Source: an uncultured Bifidobacterium sp. | GTDB lineage: Bacteria > Actinomycetota > Actinomycetes > Actinomycetales > Bifidobacteriaceae | DNA length: 44,173 nucleotides | Assembly: GCF_945269915.1 (NCBI RefSeq) | Contig: NZ_CALYOY010000017.1 | Coordinates: forward strand, 1 to 44,173 | Direction of reading: 5' to 3' | The notes under the pieces: generated by a model | What the model saw: the letters and a program-made list of their open reading frames with translations, nothing else | What the model was told of the DNA's origin: nothing | The model's database searches: none | Shown here: in pieces, positions 1 through 8,803 of the stretch | How positions within the stretch are numbered: position 1 is the first letter of the stretch | Layout of the letters: each line of letters starts with the position of its first letter | Translations under genes and position numbers: made by a program

Positions 1-12
1 TGATTCGATTAC

Positions 13-960
13 CTACCTGAGGGCTATCATGCGGCCGGTCACGCCACCCTTGCGCAAGGTCTCCAGACCTTCGGGAATATCGGCAAAGGTCGTCTCCACC
101 AGCGAAGGCTTCATCTTCCCGGTTTGGAAGTACCGGTAGACCTGGGCTATATCGTCCGGAGTCCCGCCGTTGTTGCCGCGCAGGGTCACGTTTCTCGTGA
201 TCAGCGGGCGTGTATCGATGGTGGCCTGTAGCCGCCCCATGCCGACCAGGACCACCATGCCTCCGGGGCGCACGACCGAGATGGCATCATTGGTCGTTGT
301 GCCGAAACCGGCAAAATCGACAACCAGATCCGGCTCGTCATCCTTCAGGTCCAGCACCTGCTCATGAACGTCCCGTACGCCGAGATCGCCGGCCCACTCA
401 CGAGCCTTGGGGCTGGTATCGGCCACACAGACGTGGCACCCCTCGATCAGGGCCATGTTGACCGCGAACTGTCCGAGCCCACCCGCACCGATGATGCCTA
501 CTGTCATGCCCTTCCTTGCACCGCCGACCACGAAGAGCGGATGGTAGGAGGACATACCCGCGTCGGTCGCAGCGGCGCCCTGCTCAAAGGAGACCTCATC
601 CGGGAGGGGGATCAACTCACGGGCGGGGACGGCCATAAGATCTGCATATCCCCCGTTGCGCTGTGCCCCAACGGTCTTGCCGGTGACCTTGTCCTGCGGG
701 GCCACCCCCACGCGGTCACCCACCTTGAATCCGGTAACCCCGGAACCCAGGGTCTTGATGATGCCTGCGTTCTCATGCCCCAGGATCACCGGTGCCGACA
801 CCAGCGGCATCCATGCGGGATCATGCATGATACCCACATCGGTACGGCAGAGACCTGCAGCCTTCACTTCAATGACCACCTCGTCCTCAGCCGGGACGGG
901 ATCGGGCAGATCCTGCCACTTCAGAGGCTCATCGGTCTTGGTAAACATCCATCCTTGCAT
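13..960 (-). CDS. Zinc-type medium-chain alcohol dehydrogenase, lacking the structural-zinc lobe
   Basis: A 315-residue NAD(P)-dependent medium-chain dehydrogenase, probably cytosolic and oxidising or reducing an alcohol/aldehyde pair. The catalytic zinc ligands are visible as GLCRTD (Cys38) and GHENAG (His-Glu), and the Rossmann loop as GIIGAGGLGQFAV. The usual four-cysteine structural-zinc loop after the GDRV motif is absent; VGDRVGVAPQDKVTG runs straight on to RNGGYADLM, so the protein is shorter than the roughly 340-350 residues common in the family. The substrate cannot be told from sequence. It is divergent from the TPR/DUF4037 gene, with about 215 bp between the starts. The family call is secure; the physiological role is unknown. 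Confidence 0.9.
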   Translation of the reverse strand: MQGWMFTKTDEPLKWQDLPDPVPAEDEVVIEVKAAGLCRTDVGIMHDPAWMPLVSAPVILGHENAGIIKTLGSGVTGFKVGDRVGVAPQDKVTGKTVGAQRNGGYADLMAVPARELIPLPDEVSFEQGAAATDAGMSSYHPLFVVGGARKGMTVGIIGAGGLGQFAVNMALIEGCHVCVADTSPKAREWAGDLGVRDVHEQVLDLKDDEPDLVVDFAGFGTTTNDAISVVRPGGMVVLVGMGRLQATIDTRPLITRNVTLRGNNGGTPDDIAQVYRYFQTGKMKPSLVETTFADIPEGLETLRKGGVTGRMIALR

Positions 961-1175
961 ATTTCACCATCTTTCAGTTTTCAATTCGACTGCAGTTTCA
1001 ACCTATCTCTCTGTACTGACCGATCAGCCGGGGCAGACCGGGGGTTCGTGTGAAATACACCACCATCCAATCTCAAGGTCCCCACGGTAGAATCGGGTAC
1101 ATTCGATACGGAACCGGAACGAACCCATGTCGTTCTCCACAATCGGATACAGACATGGCGAGGCAAGGGAGCTGC

Positions 1176-3341
1176 ATGAAGGAAGAAGAACCGTCAGAGG
1201 GCGCACAACCGCAGGTTTCCCAGCCGAATGGGCAAGCCGACGTGCCCTCAGAGCCAGGCCCCGCCTTATTAAGGCCCGACGGGAGCTTTGACAGCCAGGC
1301 CTTCCTGGATGGGCTGGATGCCATCTTCCAGGCCGGCAAGGCGCGGGATGAGGCCGAACCTTACCTCCAGCAGGCCCTGGTGGATGCCGAGAACGCCGGC
1401 GACGACGCCGGTCTCCTGACCGTGCTCAACGAGACCATGGGCTTCTACCGTTCCCAGGGACGGCACAAGGACAACATGTGGATCATCCAACGGGCCATCG
1501 AATTGTCCGCCCGGATGCAGATCGAGGGCACCGAGGCCTGGACCACCACCCTGATCAATGCGGCCACCGGTCTGCGCGCCGCCAAGCAGTATGACCAGGC
1601 CGAGGACCTATACCGACAGGCCCTGGCCTCGGCACAGAAGACCCTGAAGCCCGGCGACAGGCGACTGGCCGCCCTCCACAACAACCTCTCCATGCTCTAC
1701 AGCGAGACCGAAAGGCTCGACCAGGCCGAGCAGGAGCTGCGCCAGGCCATGACCATCCTGGAAGACTCCAGCCCCGATCCCTCGACCGACCTGGATCTGG
1801 CCTCGACCAGCACCAACCTGGCCCTTCTGCTCCTCCAGGAAAGCGCGGACGGCAAGCACGAGACCAATCAGGACGAGATTGTTCAGGATGCCACCGATCA
1901 GGCCAGCAGGGCCCTGGACATCTACGAACGGGGTCACCTGGAGCAGAGTGCCCATTTCGCCTCGGCCCTGGCCGGGTACGCCCAGGTCAGGTTCTTCGCC
2001 GGGCGGTTCGACCAGGCCGTGCGGGCCTACCGTCAATCGCTGGCGATCATCGATGCCAGGTACGGCAAGGGCAGCGACTACTATGCCATCACCAGCCAGA
2101 ACCTTGACCAGGCGGAGCAGGCCGCCAAGGAGGCCGGGCAGGATCCGGACGCACCGGAGGCCCGGGTTCCCACCCAGGGCAATCGGATCCCCGGTCAAGC
2201 GTCAAGGAACAACCGGAATTCCAACACCGGCTCCGCCCCGGAAACAGGAACAGGAGCCGGCTCGAGCGCAGGCAATGAATACAGCGCCGGACATGATGCA
2301 TCGGCACGGCAGACTTCCACCACACCCGACATCAGCGGACTGGACCTGGCCAAGGCTTACTGGGAGCAGGTCGGTAAACCCATGGTCCAGAAGAAGTATC
2401 CCCGATACCTGGGCCGCATGGCTGTGGGTCTGATGGGGCACGGCTCGGACTGTTACGGTTTTGACGACGCGGTCTCCAGGGACCACGACTTCGGGCCCGG
2501 GTTCTGCATATGGCTGACCGATGAGGACTACCTGGCCATCGGCAAGAATCTCGAGGCCGACTACCAGGCCCTCCCCCAGTATTTCATGGGCTTCCACCCC
2601 CGTACCGACAGCGTGCGGGCCAAGGGTGCCAACAGACGGGTCGGGGTCTTTGGGATCGGCGATTTCTTCGAGTCCCTGACCGGGTACAGGCAGGCTCCTC
2701 CCGAGGACCACCCCCATGAGTGGCTCCTCCTGGACGAGCCCACCCTGGCTGCAGCCACCAACGGGAAGATCTTCGCCGACCCCCTGGGCCAGATGCTCTC
2801 CACCCGGCAAGGCTTCAAAGCCATGCCGGATGACGTGCGGTTCAGCCTGATCTCCCGCCGCCTGGGCATGATCTCCCAGGCCGGTCAGTACAACCTGCCC
2901 AGGTCCCTGGAACGAGGGGACGGGGCGGCCGCGATGCTCTCCATCAACGAATTCGTCCAGGCAACGGCCTCACTGGTCTTCCTGGTCAACAACCCCCTGA
3001 CCGTCGGATACCTGCCCTACTACAAGTGGAAGTTCGCGGCCCTGCGCAGGCTGAGCAGGCTGATTGCCGCCCGCCTGGGCGAGGTGACCCAGGAACTGGA
3101 GGACATCCTCAGACTCTCCTCGGCCGCCTGCTATGGGGGTGCCGGATTCGGTGAGGGTGGAAAGGGCTCCGGTCCTGCCGCCAAGCAGATCCAGGAGCAG
3201 GTTGAACGCATCTGCGCACAAATCGTCCAGGAGCTACGGACCGAGGGGCTGACCAACAGCCGGGAGACCTTCCTGGAATGGCAACGTCCCTATATCGAGG
3301 CACACATCCACAGCGACGACCCGACCCTGCACAGTATCTGA
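1176..3341 (+). CDS. TPR-repeat protein with C-terminal DUF4037 nucleotidyltransferase-like domain
   Basis: About 721 residues. The first 300 or so residues carry TPR-type helical repeats (for example QYDQAEDLYRQALASAQ and RLDQAEQELRQAMTIL). A Ser/Gly/Asn/Thr-rich linker follows, then a DUF4037 domain with a nucleotidyltransferase-like signature: GHGSDCYGFDD followed by SRDHDFG, a GS...DxD arrangement. The start at 1176 is preferred because AGGGAG lies just upstream; an open frame extends back to 1050 without a good ribosome site. The DUF4125 gene follows within about 55 bp, a pairing I recall from other bifidobacteria and Firmicutes. The family has no established function. Nucleotide transfer to a protein or small molecule is inference from the fold. 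Confidence 0.85.
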   Translation: MKEEEPSEGAQPQVSQPNGQADVPSEPGPALLRPDGSFDSQAFLDGLDAIFQAGKARDEAEPYLQQALVDAENAGDDAGLLTVLNETMGFYRSQGRHKDNMWIIQRAIELSARMQIEGTEAWTTTLINAATGLRAAKQYDQAEDLYRQALASAQKTLKPGDRRLAALHNNLSMLYSETERLDQAEQELRQAMTILEDSSPDPSTDLDLASTSTNLALLLLQESADGKHETNQDEIVQDATDQASRALDIYERGHLEQSAHFASALAGYAQVRFFAGRFDQAVRAYRQSLAIIDARYGKGSDYYAITSQNLDQAEQAAKEAGQDPDAPEARVPTQGNRIPGQASRNNRNSNTGSAPETGTGAGSSAGNEYSAGHDASARQTSTTPDISGLDLAKAYWEQVGKPMVQKKYPRYLGRMAVGLMGHGSDCYGFDDAVSRDHDFGPGFCIWLTDEDYLAIGKNLEADYQALPQYFMGFHPRTDSVRAKGANRRVGVFGIGDFFESLTGYRQAPPEDHPHEWLLLDEPTLAAATNGKIFADPLGQMLSTRQGFKAMPDDVRFSLISRRLGMISQAGQYNLPRSLERGDGAAAMLSINEFVQATASLVFLVNNPLTVGYLPYYKWKFAALRRLSRLIAARLGEVTQELEDILRLSSAACYGGAGFGEGGKGSGPAAKQIQEQVERICAQIVQELRTEGLTNSRETFLEWQRPYIEAHIHSDDPTLHSI

Positions 3342-3395
3342 GCAGGCTGCGCAAATGAACGGAACAGAATGGGGACCAGGAAAGGAAATATCAGT

Positions 3396-4064
3396 ATGGC
3401 GAAGGATGACCGTGACCAGACCACGGACAGGGAGGAATCTCTGCGGGAGAGGATCGTCAGGCACGAGTGGAACCAATTCCAGGGGGTCAACAACGAGGGG
3501 GGCCCCGCCAACTGCCAGGGCAACTGGCCCGTCTTCCACCAGATGAGGCTGAGTCAGTTCCTGACCTGGCCTGACGACCTCCTGGCCAGCTACGCCGATG
3601 ACCTGGACCAGGCCGACGCACAGGGCCGCAACCTCCTGACCGAGAAGTACGGAAGGATGATGGAGTCCACGGTTCCCGACCAGTACCGACGCGACATCGC
3701 CCCCTACCTGCCCAGGCTGGGCATCGAACGCCAGACCCGGCAGGAGGCCATCATCGACCAGCAGGTGGCCTGGGCCGAGGACTTCCACCAGCGTTACCCC
3801 AAACTGGGCAGCGAGATGCGGGTGCTCAGAACCAGCCAGGACACCCCCGAGACCACCTCATTCGAAACCTACCTCCGTGGCGAGTTGGGCACCTATTCGG
3901 CCGGGACGCTGGACCTCTATGAACAGATGGTCAAGAATCTGGCTGCCCAGGGGCGGAATCTGACCGAGGAAACGGTTCTGGCCACGGTCAGGCAGAGCGG
4001 ATTCGACAGCTTGGACGCAGCCGAGCAGGCCCAGGTTCAGGTACGAACCCAGGCCTGGACCTAG
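3396..4064 (+). CDS. DUF4125 family protein
   Basis: About 222 residues, rich in charged and aromatic residues, with no signal peptide or membrane segment. The N-terminal conserved block includes HEWNQFQGVNNEGGPA and the Asn/Gly/Trp motif NCQGNWPVF, which I recognise as DUF4125. The start at 3396 is chosen because AGGAAAGGAA sits directly upstream; the frame is open to 3369. It follows the DUF4037 protein closely and is probably co-transcribed with it. No catalytic function is known for the family, and the conserved polar block hints at a binding or catalytic site. The call rests on recognising the conserved block and on context, not on a search. Confidence 0.8.
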   Translation: MAKDDRDQTTDREESLRERIVRHEWNQFQGVNNEGGPANCQGNWPVFHQMRLSQFLTWPDDLLASYADDLDQADAQGRNLLTEKYGRMMESTVPDQYRRDIAPYLPRLGIERQTRQEAIIDQQVAWAEDFHQRYPKLGSEMRVLRTSQDTPETTSFETYLRGELGTYSAGTLDLYEQMVKNLAAQGRNLTEETVLATVRQSGFDSLDAAEQAQVQVRTQAWT

Positions 4065-4212
4065 TGGCCTGTTCGGGCCGGACCGGGCCCGGCAGGAAGA
4101 CTGCGGCAAGGCGGGCGAACACGCAGGAGGATGGCCCAGACCGCAGACGAAACACCGAAAGCCGTAAGCGGACCCGGACCATGGATGGCGTGTTGCAGGG
4201 GCGACCAGGGAA

Positions 4213-5853
4213 GTGGCTCTGGGTAGAGTTAATCCAGTGCGAATCGGAAAACGACTTACGGCCCTGGTGGCCTCCTTCCTGGTGATTCTGGCCGCTCTGG
4301 CCCTACTGGGCTCCTCCATGACCCCCGATTGGAATGTCCGGGAGTACCACGACCACATCAGGGTGGACGAACGGAAAACCGCCATCGCCTCGGACCTGGG
4401 GCCGACCACCCCCGAGGGGACATATAAGGTCAAGGAGACCTTCCTCAAGGTCAATCTGGCACCTGGGGTCTCCGTCAATGCAATCGTGCGGCAGCCACAA
4501 GGGGCCAAGGGACCCAGGCCGGCCTGCTTGTTCATACACGGGGCCGGCACAGGCAAGGCATCCGAGGTCTATGGCGACCTGGCCTCGGCCATGGCCTCTG
4601 CCGGAATCACTACCTTGGTCGCCGACAAACGCCTGGACACCTACTCCGCCCTTCACCGCGATTATGGGGCCATGGCCAGGGACTACGACCGTTCCTTCGA
4701 GGTACTGAAGGCCTGGCCGGGCGTGGATCCCGGCAAGGTGGGCATCTACGCCGAGTCGGAGGGCACCTGGATATCCAGCATCATGACGGCCCGTCACCGG
4801 GACATCGCCTTCTCCATCATGACCTCTCCTCCGGTCTATCCCGGGCGGCAGCAGATGCCCATGGCCGCCACCTCCTACCTGGACCTGATTCATGCCCCCG
4901 CGGGCATCCGGGGGGTCATCCCCAAGCTCCTGGGCATGGACCTGTCGGTTCTGGGTCTGGAATACGCCGACTTCAAGGCCCTCCCCTACCTGGACCACCT
5001 GAGCCAGCCCACTCTGGTCAACTACGGCACCAACGACGTCTCCATGCCCGTGGAGCAGGGAGCCAGGGAGATTCTGAAGCGGACCGAAGCGGCGGGGAAC
5101 CGGAACGTGACCCTTCGCTACTACCCCACCAACCATCAGATCAGGACCGGCAGCCGACTGGCCAAGGACGGATTGCCACTGGAGTCGCACTACACACACG
5201 ACCTGGAGAATTGGATCAACGGGGTATCCGAGGGGACGGGAGCCGACCAGTGGTCCACCCACATGATCGCCGGCAGCCAGCCCAACCAACGCTTTACCGC
5301 ACCGACCCGGACCGACCCGGGCCTCCTTCGTTCACTGCGAGCCCTCCTGATTCTCATGATCGGTGGCCCCCTCCTTCTCCTGCTCTCGCTTCTGGCGGCC
5401 GCCGGTCTGGGCCTGGGCGCCTGGATTCGGGGCCGTGGAAGACGCAGGAATCCGGTTGACCCTGAAGACCGGTCGATCGGTTTCGCCAGAGGCCTGACCC
5501 CCCGGCTCTGGGGGCTGGGGGCTGGATCCCTGGCCCTTATGGGGCTTCTGGTCTGGTACGCCGTGCGGATCGTACGTCATGCCCTTACCCTGGAACCACT
5601 CTCATCCCTGGAGATCGCCTCTTGGGGTCTGCTCAAGTTCCTGAGTGTCCTTCTGGCGCTGGACTTGGCCCTGGTGATCGTCCGATTGCTGACCGGCTCC
5701 TCCGCACGGCGAAACCACAACGATTCAAACATGTCGAGGAATCAGGTCCGACTGGCAGGCGGCTGGGGGCACTGGGTGGTCCTGACCCTGACCATCACCG
5801 GATCTCTGATGGTCCTGGGGACTTTGGCATTCTGGGGACTATTCAGCCTCTGA
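4213..5853 (+). CDS. Alpha/beta hydrolase with N-terminal anchor and C-terminal membrane segments
   Basis: About 546 residues from a GTG start at 4213; another in-frame GTG at 4237 is also possible. A hydrophobic stretch near residues 16-35 (LVASFLVILAALALL) suggests a signal anchor. The hydrolase core shows the oxyanion HGAG motif, a nucleophile elbow YAESEGTW (Ser182), an acid at TNDVSMP and a histidine at YPTNHQI. After about residue 370 come three to four hydrophobic segments, starting RALLILMIGGPLLLLLSLL. The layout suggests an envelope esterase, peptidase or thioesterase. It lies downstream of the DUF4037/DUF4125 pair on the same strand with a 148-bp gap, so a shared transcript is possible but unproven. 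Confidence 0.85.
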   Translation: MALGRVNPVRIGKRLTALVASFLVILAALALLGSSMTPDWNVREYHDHIRVDERKTAIASDLGPTTPEGTYKVKETFLKVNLAPGVSVNAIVRQPQGAKGPRPACLFIHGAGTGKASEVYGDLASAMASAGITTLVADKRLDTYSALHRDYGAMARDYDRSFEVLKAWPGVDPGKVGIYAESEGTWISSIMTARHRDIAFSIMTSPPVYPGRQQMPMAATSYLDLIHAPAGIRGVIPKLLGMDLSVLGLEYADFKALPYLDHLSQPTLVNYGTNDVSMPVEQGAREILKRTEAAGNRNVTLRYYPTNHQIRTGSRLAKDGLPLESHYTHDLENWINGVSEGTGADQWSTHMIAGSQPNQRFTAPTRTDPGLLRSLRALLILMIGGPLLLLLSLLAAAGLGLGAWIRGRGRRRNPVDPEDRSIGFARGLTPRLWGLGAGSLALMGLLVWYAVRIVRHALTLEPLSSLEIASWGLLKFLSVLLALDLALVIVRLLTGSSARRNHNDSNMSRNQVRLAGGWGHWVVLTLTITGSLMVLGTLAFWGLFSL

Positions 5854-6044
5854 GCCCCAGCAGGCCATACAACCTGAGGGGCGCAGGCCGACCGCTGCGG
5901 TCAGATACGCATCATGCAGCCAAGCCCCACACGACCTGAAGGGACGTCGGCGCCGGGTGGTGAACCAGGGAAACCGTCCTGCCGTAATTCCACACGACCC
6001 CGATATGAGGCTGGCGGCCATACCACCGAACGACCCCGGAAGGG

Positions 6045-6731
6045 TCAGCCCTCTCGACCCGGCGAAGAGAACGCAGTATCGGTATCGACCGTTTTGACGG
6101 AAGTGCCATCTTCGGCCATCCCCTCCGATTGGTCCTGAGCATACCGCCCCGTCCAGGTGGGTGGCTTGTCGGACCCGTCAATGGACTCGCGCAATCGATT
6201 ACCCGTTCTTCGGGCGGCCAATCCGTAGAGGACGGCCATGAGGAGAAAGAAGATGCCCAGGACGGCGAAGAGGATCGGGAAGACCGCGGACCAGCGGATG
6301 GACCGGGTCATAGACTCCCCATAATAGAGATATACCAAGCCCAGGGCCAGGAAGATGACGGCAAAGAGGGAGACGATGACCCCCAGAACGATGGTCGGAG
6401 TACTGGGACCTGTCGGGCGGATCTTCTCCCTGGATTCCTGCTCTGGTGCCCGATAGACCGGCGCGCTGTTGGACATGAACGGGGTTCCTCCTCCCCCTCC
6501 CTGCCATGTCGACGAAGTGTCGTTCCCCGTGGCCCCTGCCGTGGGGGCTGCCGAAAAGGAGGGGATCGAAGTGGTATCCACCTCATCGTCCTGGGAGGGC
6601 ATCTCCTGGGTTGGTGGCTGTTCATCCTCCCGCGACAGATCCATGTCCTCCTGAATGCCGGTGTCGGACAGGATGGAATCATCCTCAGGGGAACCGTCGT
6701 TCAGTCCTTCCGAATTGTCGTGCTCACTCAT
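6045..6731 (-). CDS. Two-pass membrane protein with acidic N-terminus, coupled to the PspC protein
   Basis: About 228 residues. The first 110 or so are acidic and low-complexity (SEGLNDGSPEDDSILSD), followed by two hydrophobic segments (IVLGVIVSLFAVIFLALGLV and FPILFAVLGIFFLLMAVLYG) and a polar tail. The start at 6731 overlaps the stop of the upstream PspC gene (ATGAGTGA), so translation is probably coupled; the frame is open a little further upstream. I do not recognise a named family. Its place suggests an accessory membrane component of the adjacent envelope-stress module. Confidence 0.75.
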   Translation of the reverse strand: MSEHDNSEGLNDGSPEDDSILSDTGIQEDMDLSREDEQPPTQEMPSQDDEVDTTSIPSFSAAPTAGATGNDTSSTWQGGGGGTPFMSNSAPVYRAPEQESREKIRPTGPSTPTIVLGVIVSLFAVIFLALGLVYLYYGESMTRSIRWSAVFPILFAVLGIFFLLMAVLYGLAARRTGNRLRESIDGSDKPPTWTGRYAQDQSEGMAEDGTSVKTVDTDTAFSSPGREG

Positions 6732-8691
6732 AGTCCTCATCCTCCCGACCCTCATAGGAGTCGTTGTCGTTGTCCAGATGTCCGTGTTTCTTCCCGCTGT
6801 CGGTTCGACGCTCGGGCAGGGTGGCCGTACCCTTCTCCTCGAAACTGACCCGTCCGGAGATGGCGGGTTCGACCTGGACGCTCAACTCCGGCGAATCGGG
6901 CATGTGGACATCTCCGTCGTCCGCAGCCCAATCCTCCTCGCCCCGGGTCGAAGGACCATAGCCATAGGAAGTGCTCCACCGCATCGGGTCGCTGTTGGCG
7001 ACGCTGTAGGCATAGGTGCACCCTGTGGGCAGGATGATCCGAACATCGGCATGACGGAGAGCCAGGCGGATGGTTCCCGTCGGGCAACCGGATACCCGTC
7101 TGACGGAATCGGTCATATCGACCTTGTGGGTTCCGTTGTTCTGTTCGAATTCCGAGAGGTCAATGACCGCGCGACCCTGGTCATCCGAATCGCCGATCAG
7201 GAGGAGCCCCTTCCGGTACCGCTCCATATCCCGCTTGGTGGACCCCAGCCTCTTCCCCTCGTTCTTTCCATTCACGCCGACCGATGCATAGCTGCGCAGG
7301 TTGGACCGGATTTCGAACTGCGCATTGCCGAAGGCGATGCTACAGCAGGCCAGGACCAAGACGGCGATGGCGGCGGCGATGGCCATCGGGGTGAGACCTC
7401 CCGACCTGCGGCCCAAACAACCCAGGACGATGATGACAAGACCCAGTATCAGTGCGACGGCGGCAGCCCATACCAAGGCGTACCGCAGGGCATCGAGAAT
7501 CCCGCCGTGATGGATGGATGCCAGCAGCCAGACAGCCCCTCCGGAAAGCAGAATCAGCCCCAGCAGCAGGCAGACAAGACCAGGACCGGCTGGACGCCGA
7601 CGCAGACGATGCGGCTTAGGGGTGGAAGGGGGCTGCAAAGGGTATCCATATACAGGCTGCCCACTGTCACCGTATTCGTAGCCATACCTGCCACTGCCGA
7701 ACCCGTCGGCCGCCATGGTGGGTCCGGCGGCGGCACCTGGATCATCCGTCTCGTTCTCTCCGGACAGGCCCCCTGGAGGTCCCTGATTGAACGCCCCGCT
7801 CCCGTCCGAATCGGATGACCAGGAACCCCCTACCGCCTCAGCCTGGGACCCTATGGCGGATTCGGTCCGACCCGAGGTGGACGCGTCAGGAAGACGGGAA
7901 CCGGAAGAGCCATCGCCTTGCCGGTCAGTGTCGTATGCGCCTGGATCCGTCGAACCGGCGGCATAGGGGTTTCCACCAGCAGAATCATAGGGGCTGTTAC
8001 CTGCCGATCCGGTGTCAGGAGAACCGGAAACGAAAGGGGCGGGACCAGCAGGACCGTAGGGGCCCGGATCATGGGGGGCAGGTCCTGCAGGTCCGGACGG
8101 ACCTGGGTTGTAGGGGCCCGAACCGGCTCCACCGACGGGACCAAAGGAACCCTGACCTGATGGACCGGAACTGAAGGAACCAGGTCCATAGGGACCGTAC
8201 CCCTGCGGACCGGGACCTGGACCAGCGTAGGGACCTGGACCAGCGGGACCTGCGGCGTGGAAGTGGTTCCGGGCCTGCTGCCGACTCCACCTGATAAAGA
8301 AGTAGAGGACCAGTGCCGCGATGATGATGGAGGCGACCCCGATACCCAAGGCCCAGGCCGCAAGCAGCCAGCAGATGATGATGCCGACCATGGATCCCTG
8401 CCACCTGCCGTCAAGGATGTCCTCGGCGATGATGGCGCCACGGCTGTCCGGCAGGACGAACCAGGCGAATCCGTAGAAGGCCGCACCCGCTCCGAAGAGG
8501 AAGACACAGAGCAGCATCAGGGCACGGACCAGGGCCGTACTCCAACCCATCCGTCTGGCTATGGCGCCGCAGACACCTCCGATCCACCGGTCATCGGGAC
8601 GCACCAGGTAGGATTCCCGGCACATCCGGAAGAACCTGTCGGTCCACCGGTCATCGGGACGGTCATTGTGAATATCCGTATTTCCGCTCAT
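6724..8691 (-). CDS. PspC-domain membrane protein with Gly/Pro-rich cytoplasmic linker
   Basis: About 655 residues from the Met at 8691. Order: a PspC domain starting at RPDDRWIGGVCGAIARRMG with its hydrophobic helix; a second transmembrane segment; a roughly 200-residue Gly/Pro/Ser-rich linker with repeats such as GPAGPAPHDPGPYGP; three more transmembrane segments (GPGLVCLLLGLILLSGGAVW and following); then a soluble C-terminal region resembling the beta-rich C-terminus of LiaF/PspC-like proteins. It is divergent from the PspC histidine kinase with about 112 bp between starts, which suggests a shared regulatory region. By analogy with LiaF it may hold the kinase inactive until envelope stress; that role is inference. 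The start lacks a strong ribosome site. Confidence 0.85.
   Translation of the reverse strand: MSGNTDIHNDRPDDRWTDRFFRMCRESYLVRPDDRWIGGVCGAIARRMGWSTALVRALMLLCVFLFGAGAAFYGFAWFVLPDSRGAIIAEDILDGRWQGSMVGIIICWLLAAWALGIGVASIIIAALVLYFFIRWSRQQARNHFHAAGPAGPGPYAGPGPGPQGYGPYGPGSFSSGPSGQGSFGPVGGAGSGPYNPGPSGPAGPAPHDPGPYGPAGPAPFVSGSPDTGSAGNSPYDSAGGNPYAAGSTDPGAYDTDRQGDGSSGSRLPDASTSGRTESAIGSQAEAVGGSWSSDSDGSGAFNQGPPGGLSGENETDDPGAAAGPTMAADGFGSGRYGYEYGDSGQPVYGYPLQPPSTPKPHRLRRRPAGPGLVCLLLGLILLSGGAVWLLASIHHGGILDALRYALVWAAAVALILGLVIIVLGCLGRRSGGLTPMAIAAAIAVLVLACCSIAFGNAQFEIRSNLRSYASVGVNGKNEGKRLGSTKRDMERYRKGLLLIGDSDDQGRAVIDLSEFEQNNGTHKVDMTDSVRRVSGCPTGTIRLALRHADVRIILPTGCTYAYSVANSDPMRWSTSYGYGPSTRGEEDWAADDGDVHMPDSPELSVQVEPAISGRVSFEEKGTATLPERRTDSGKKHGHLDNDNDSYEGREDEDYE
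8583..8661. repeat. 19-bp direct repeat pair inside the PspC gene
   Basis: The 19-bp sequence beginning TCCACCGGTCATCGGG occurs at 8583-8601 and again at 8643-8661. Read on the coding strand it encodes the peptide RPDDRW twice near the N-terminus, once before and once at the start of the PspC domain. The exact identity at DNA level points to a recent local duplication or to a repeat kept by gene conversion. Confidence 0.85.
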
Positions 8692-8803
8692 GTCATCATT
8701 ACAGCAGACCCGACCCACGGACGGCATGGGGGAACACCCTGATTTAACCCTGAAAAACCTAATCCACCCTTCCTGATCCTCCCTGGCAGTAAATAATGGA
8801 ACC

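Noticed and set aside
364..1053. Long plus-strand open frame opposite the dehydrogenase gene
   Set aside because: It is antisense to a clear dehydrogenase with intact motifs and shows no domain; long shadows are expected in G+C-rich DNA.
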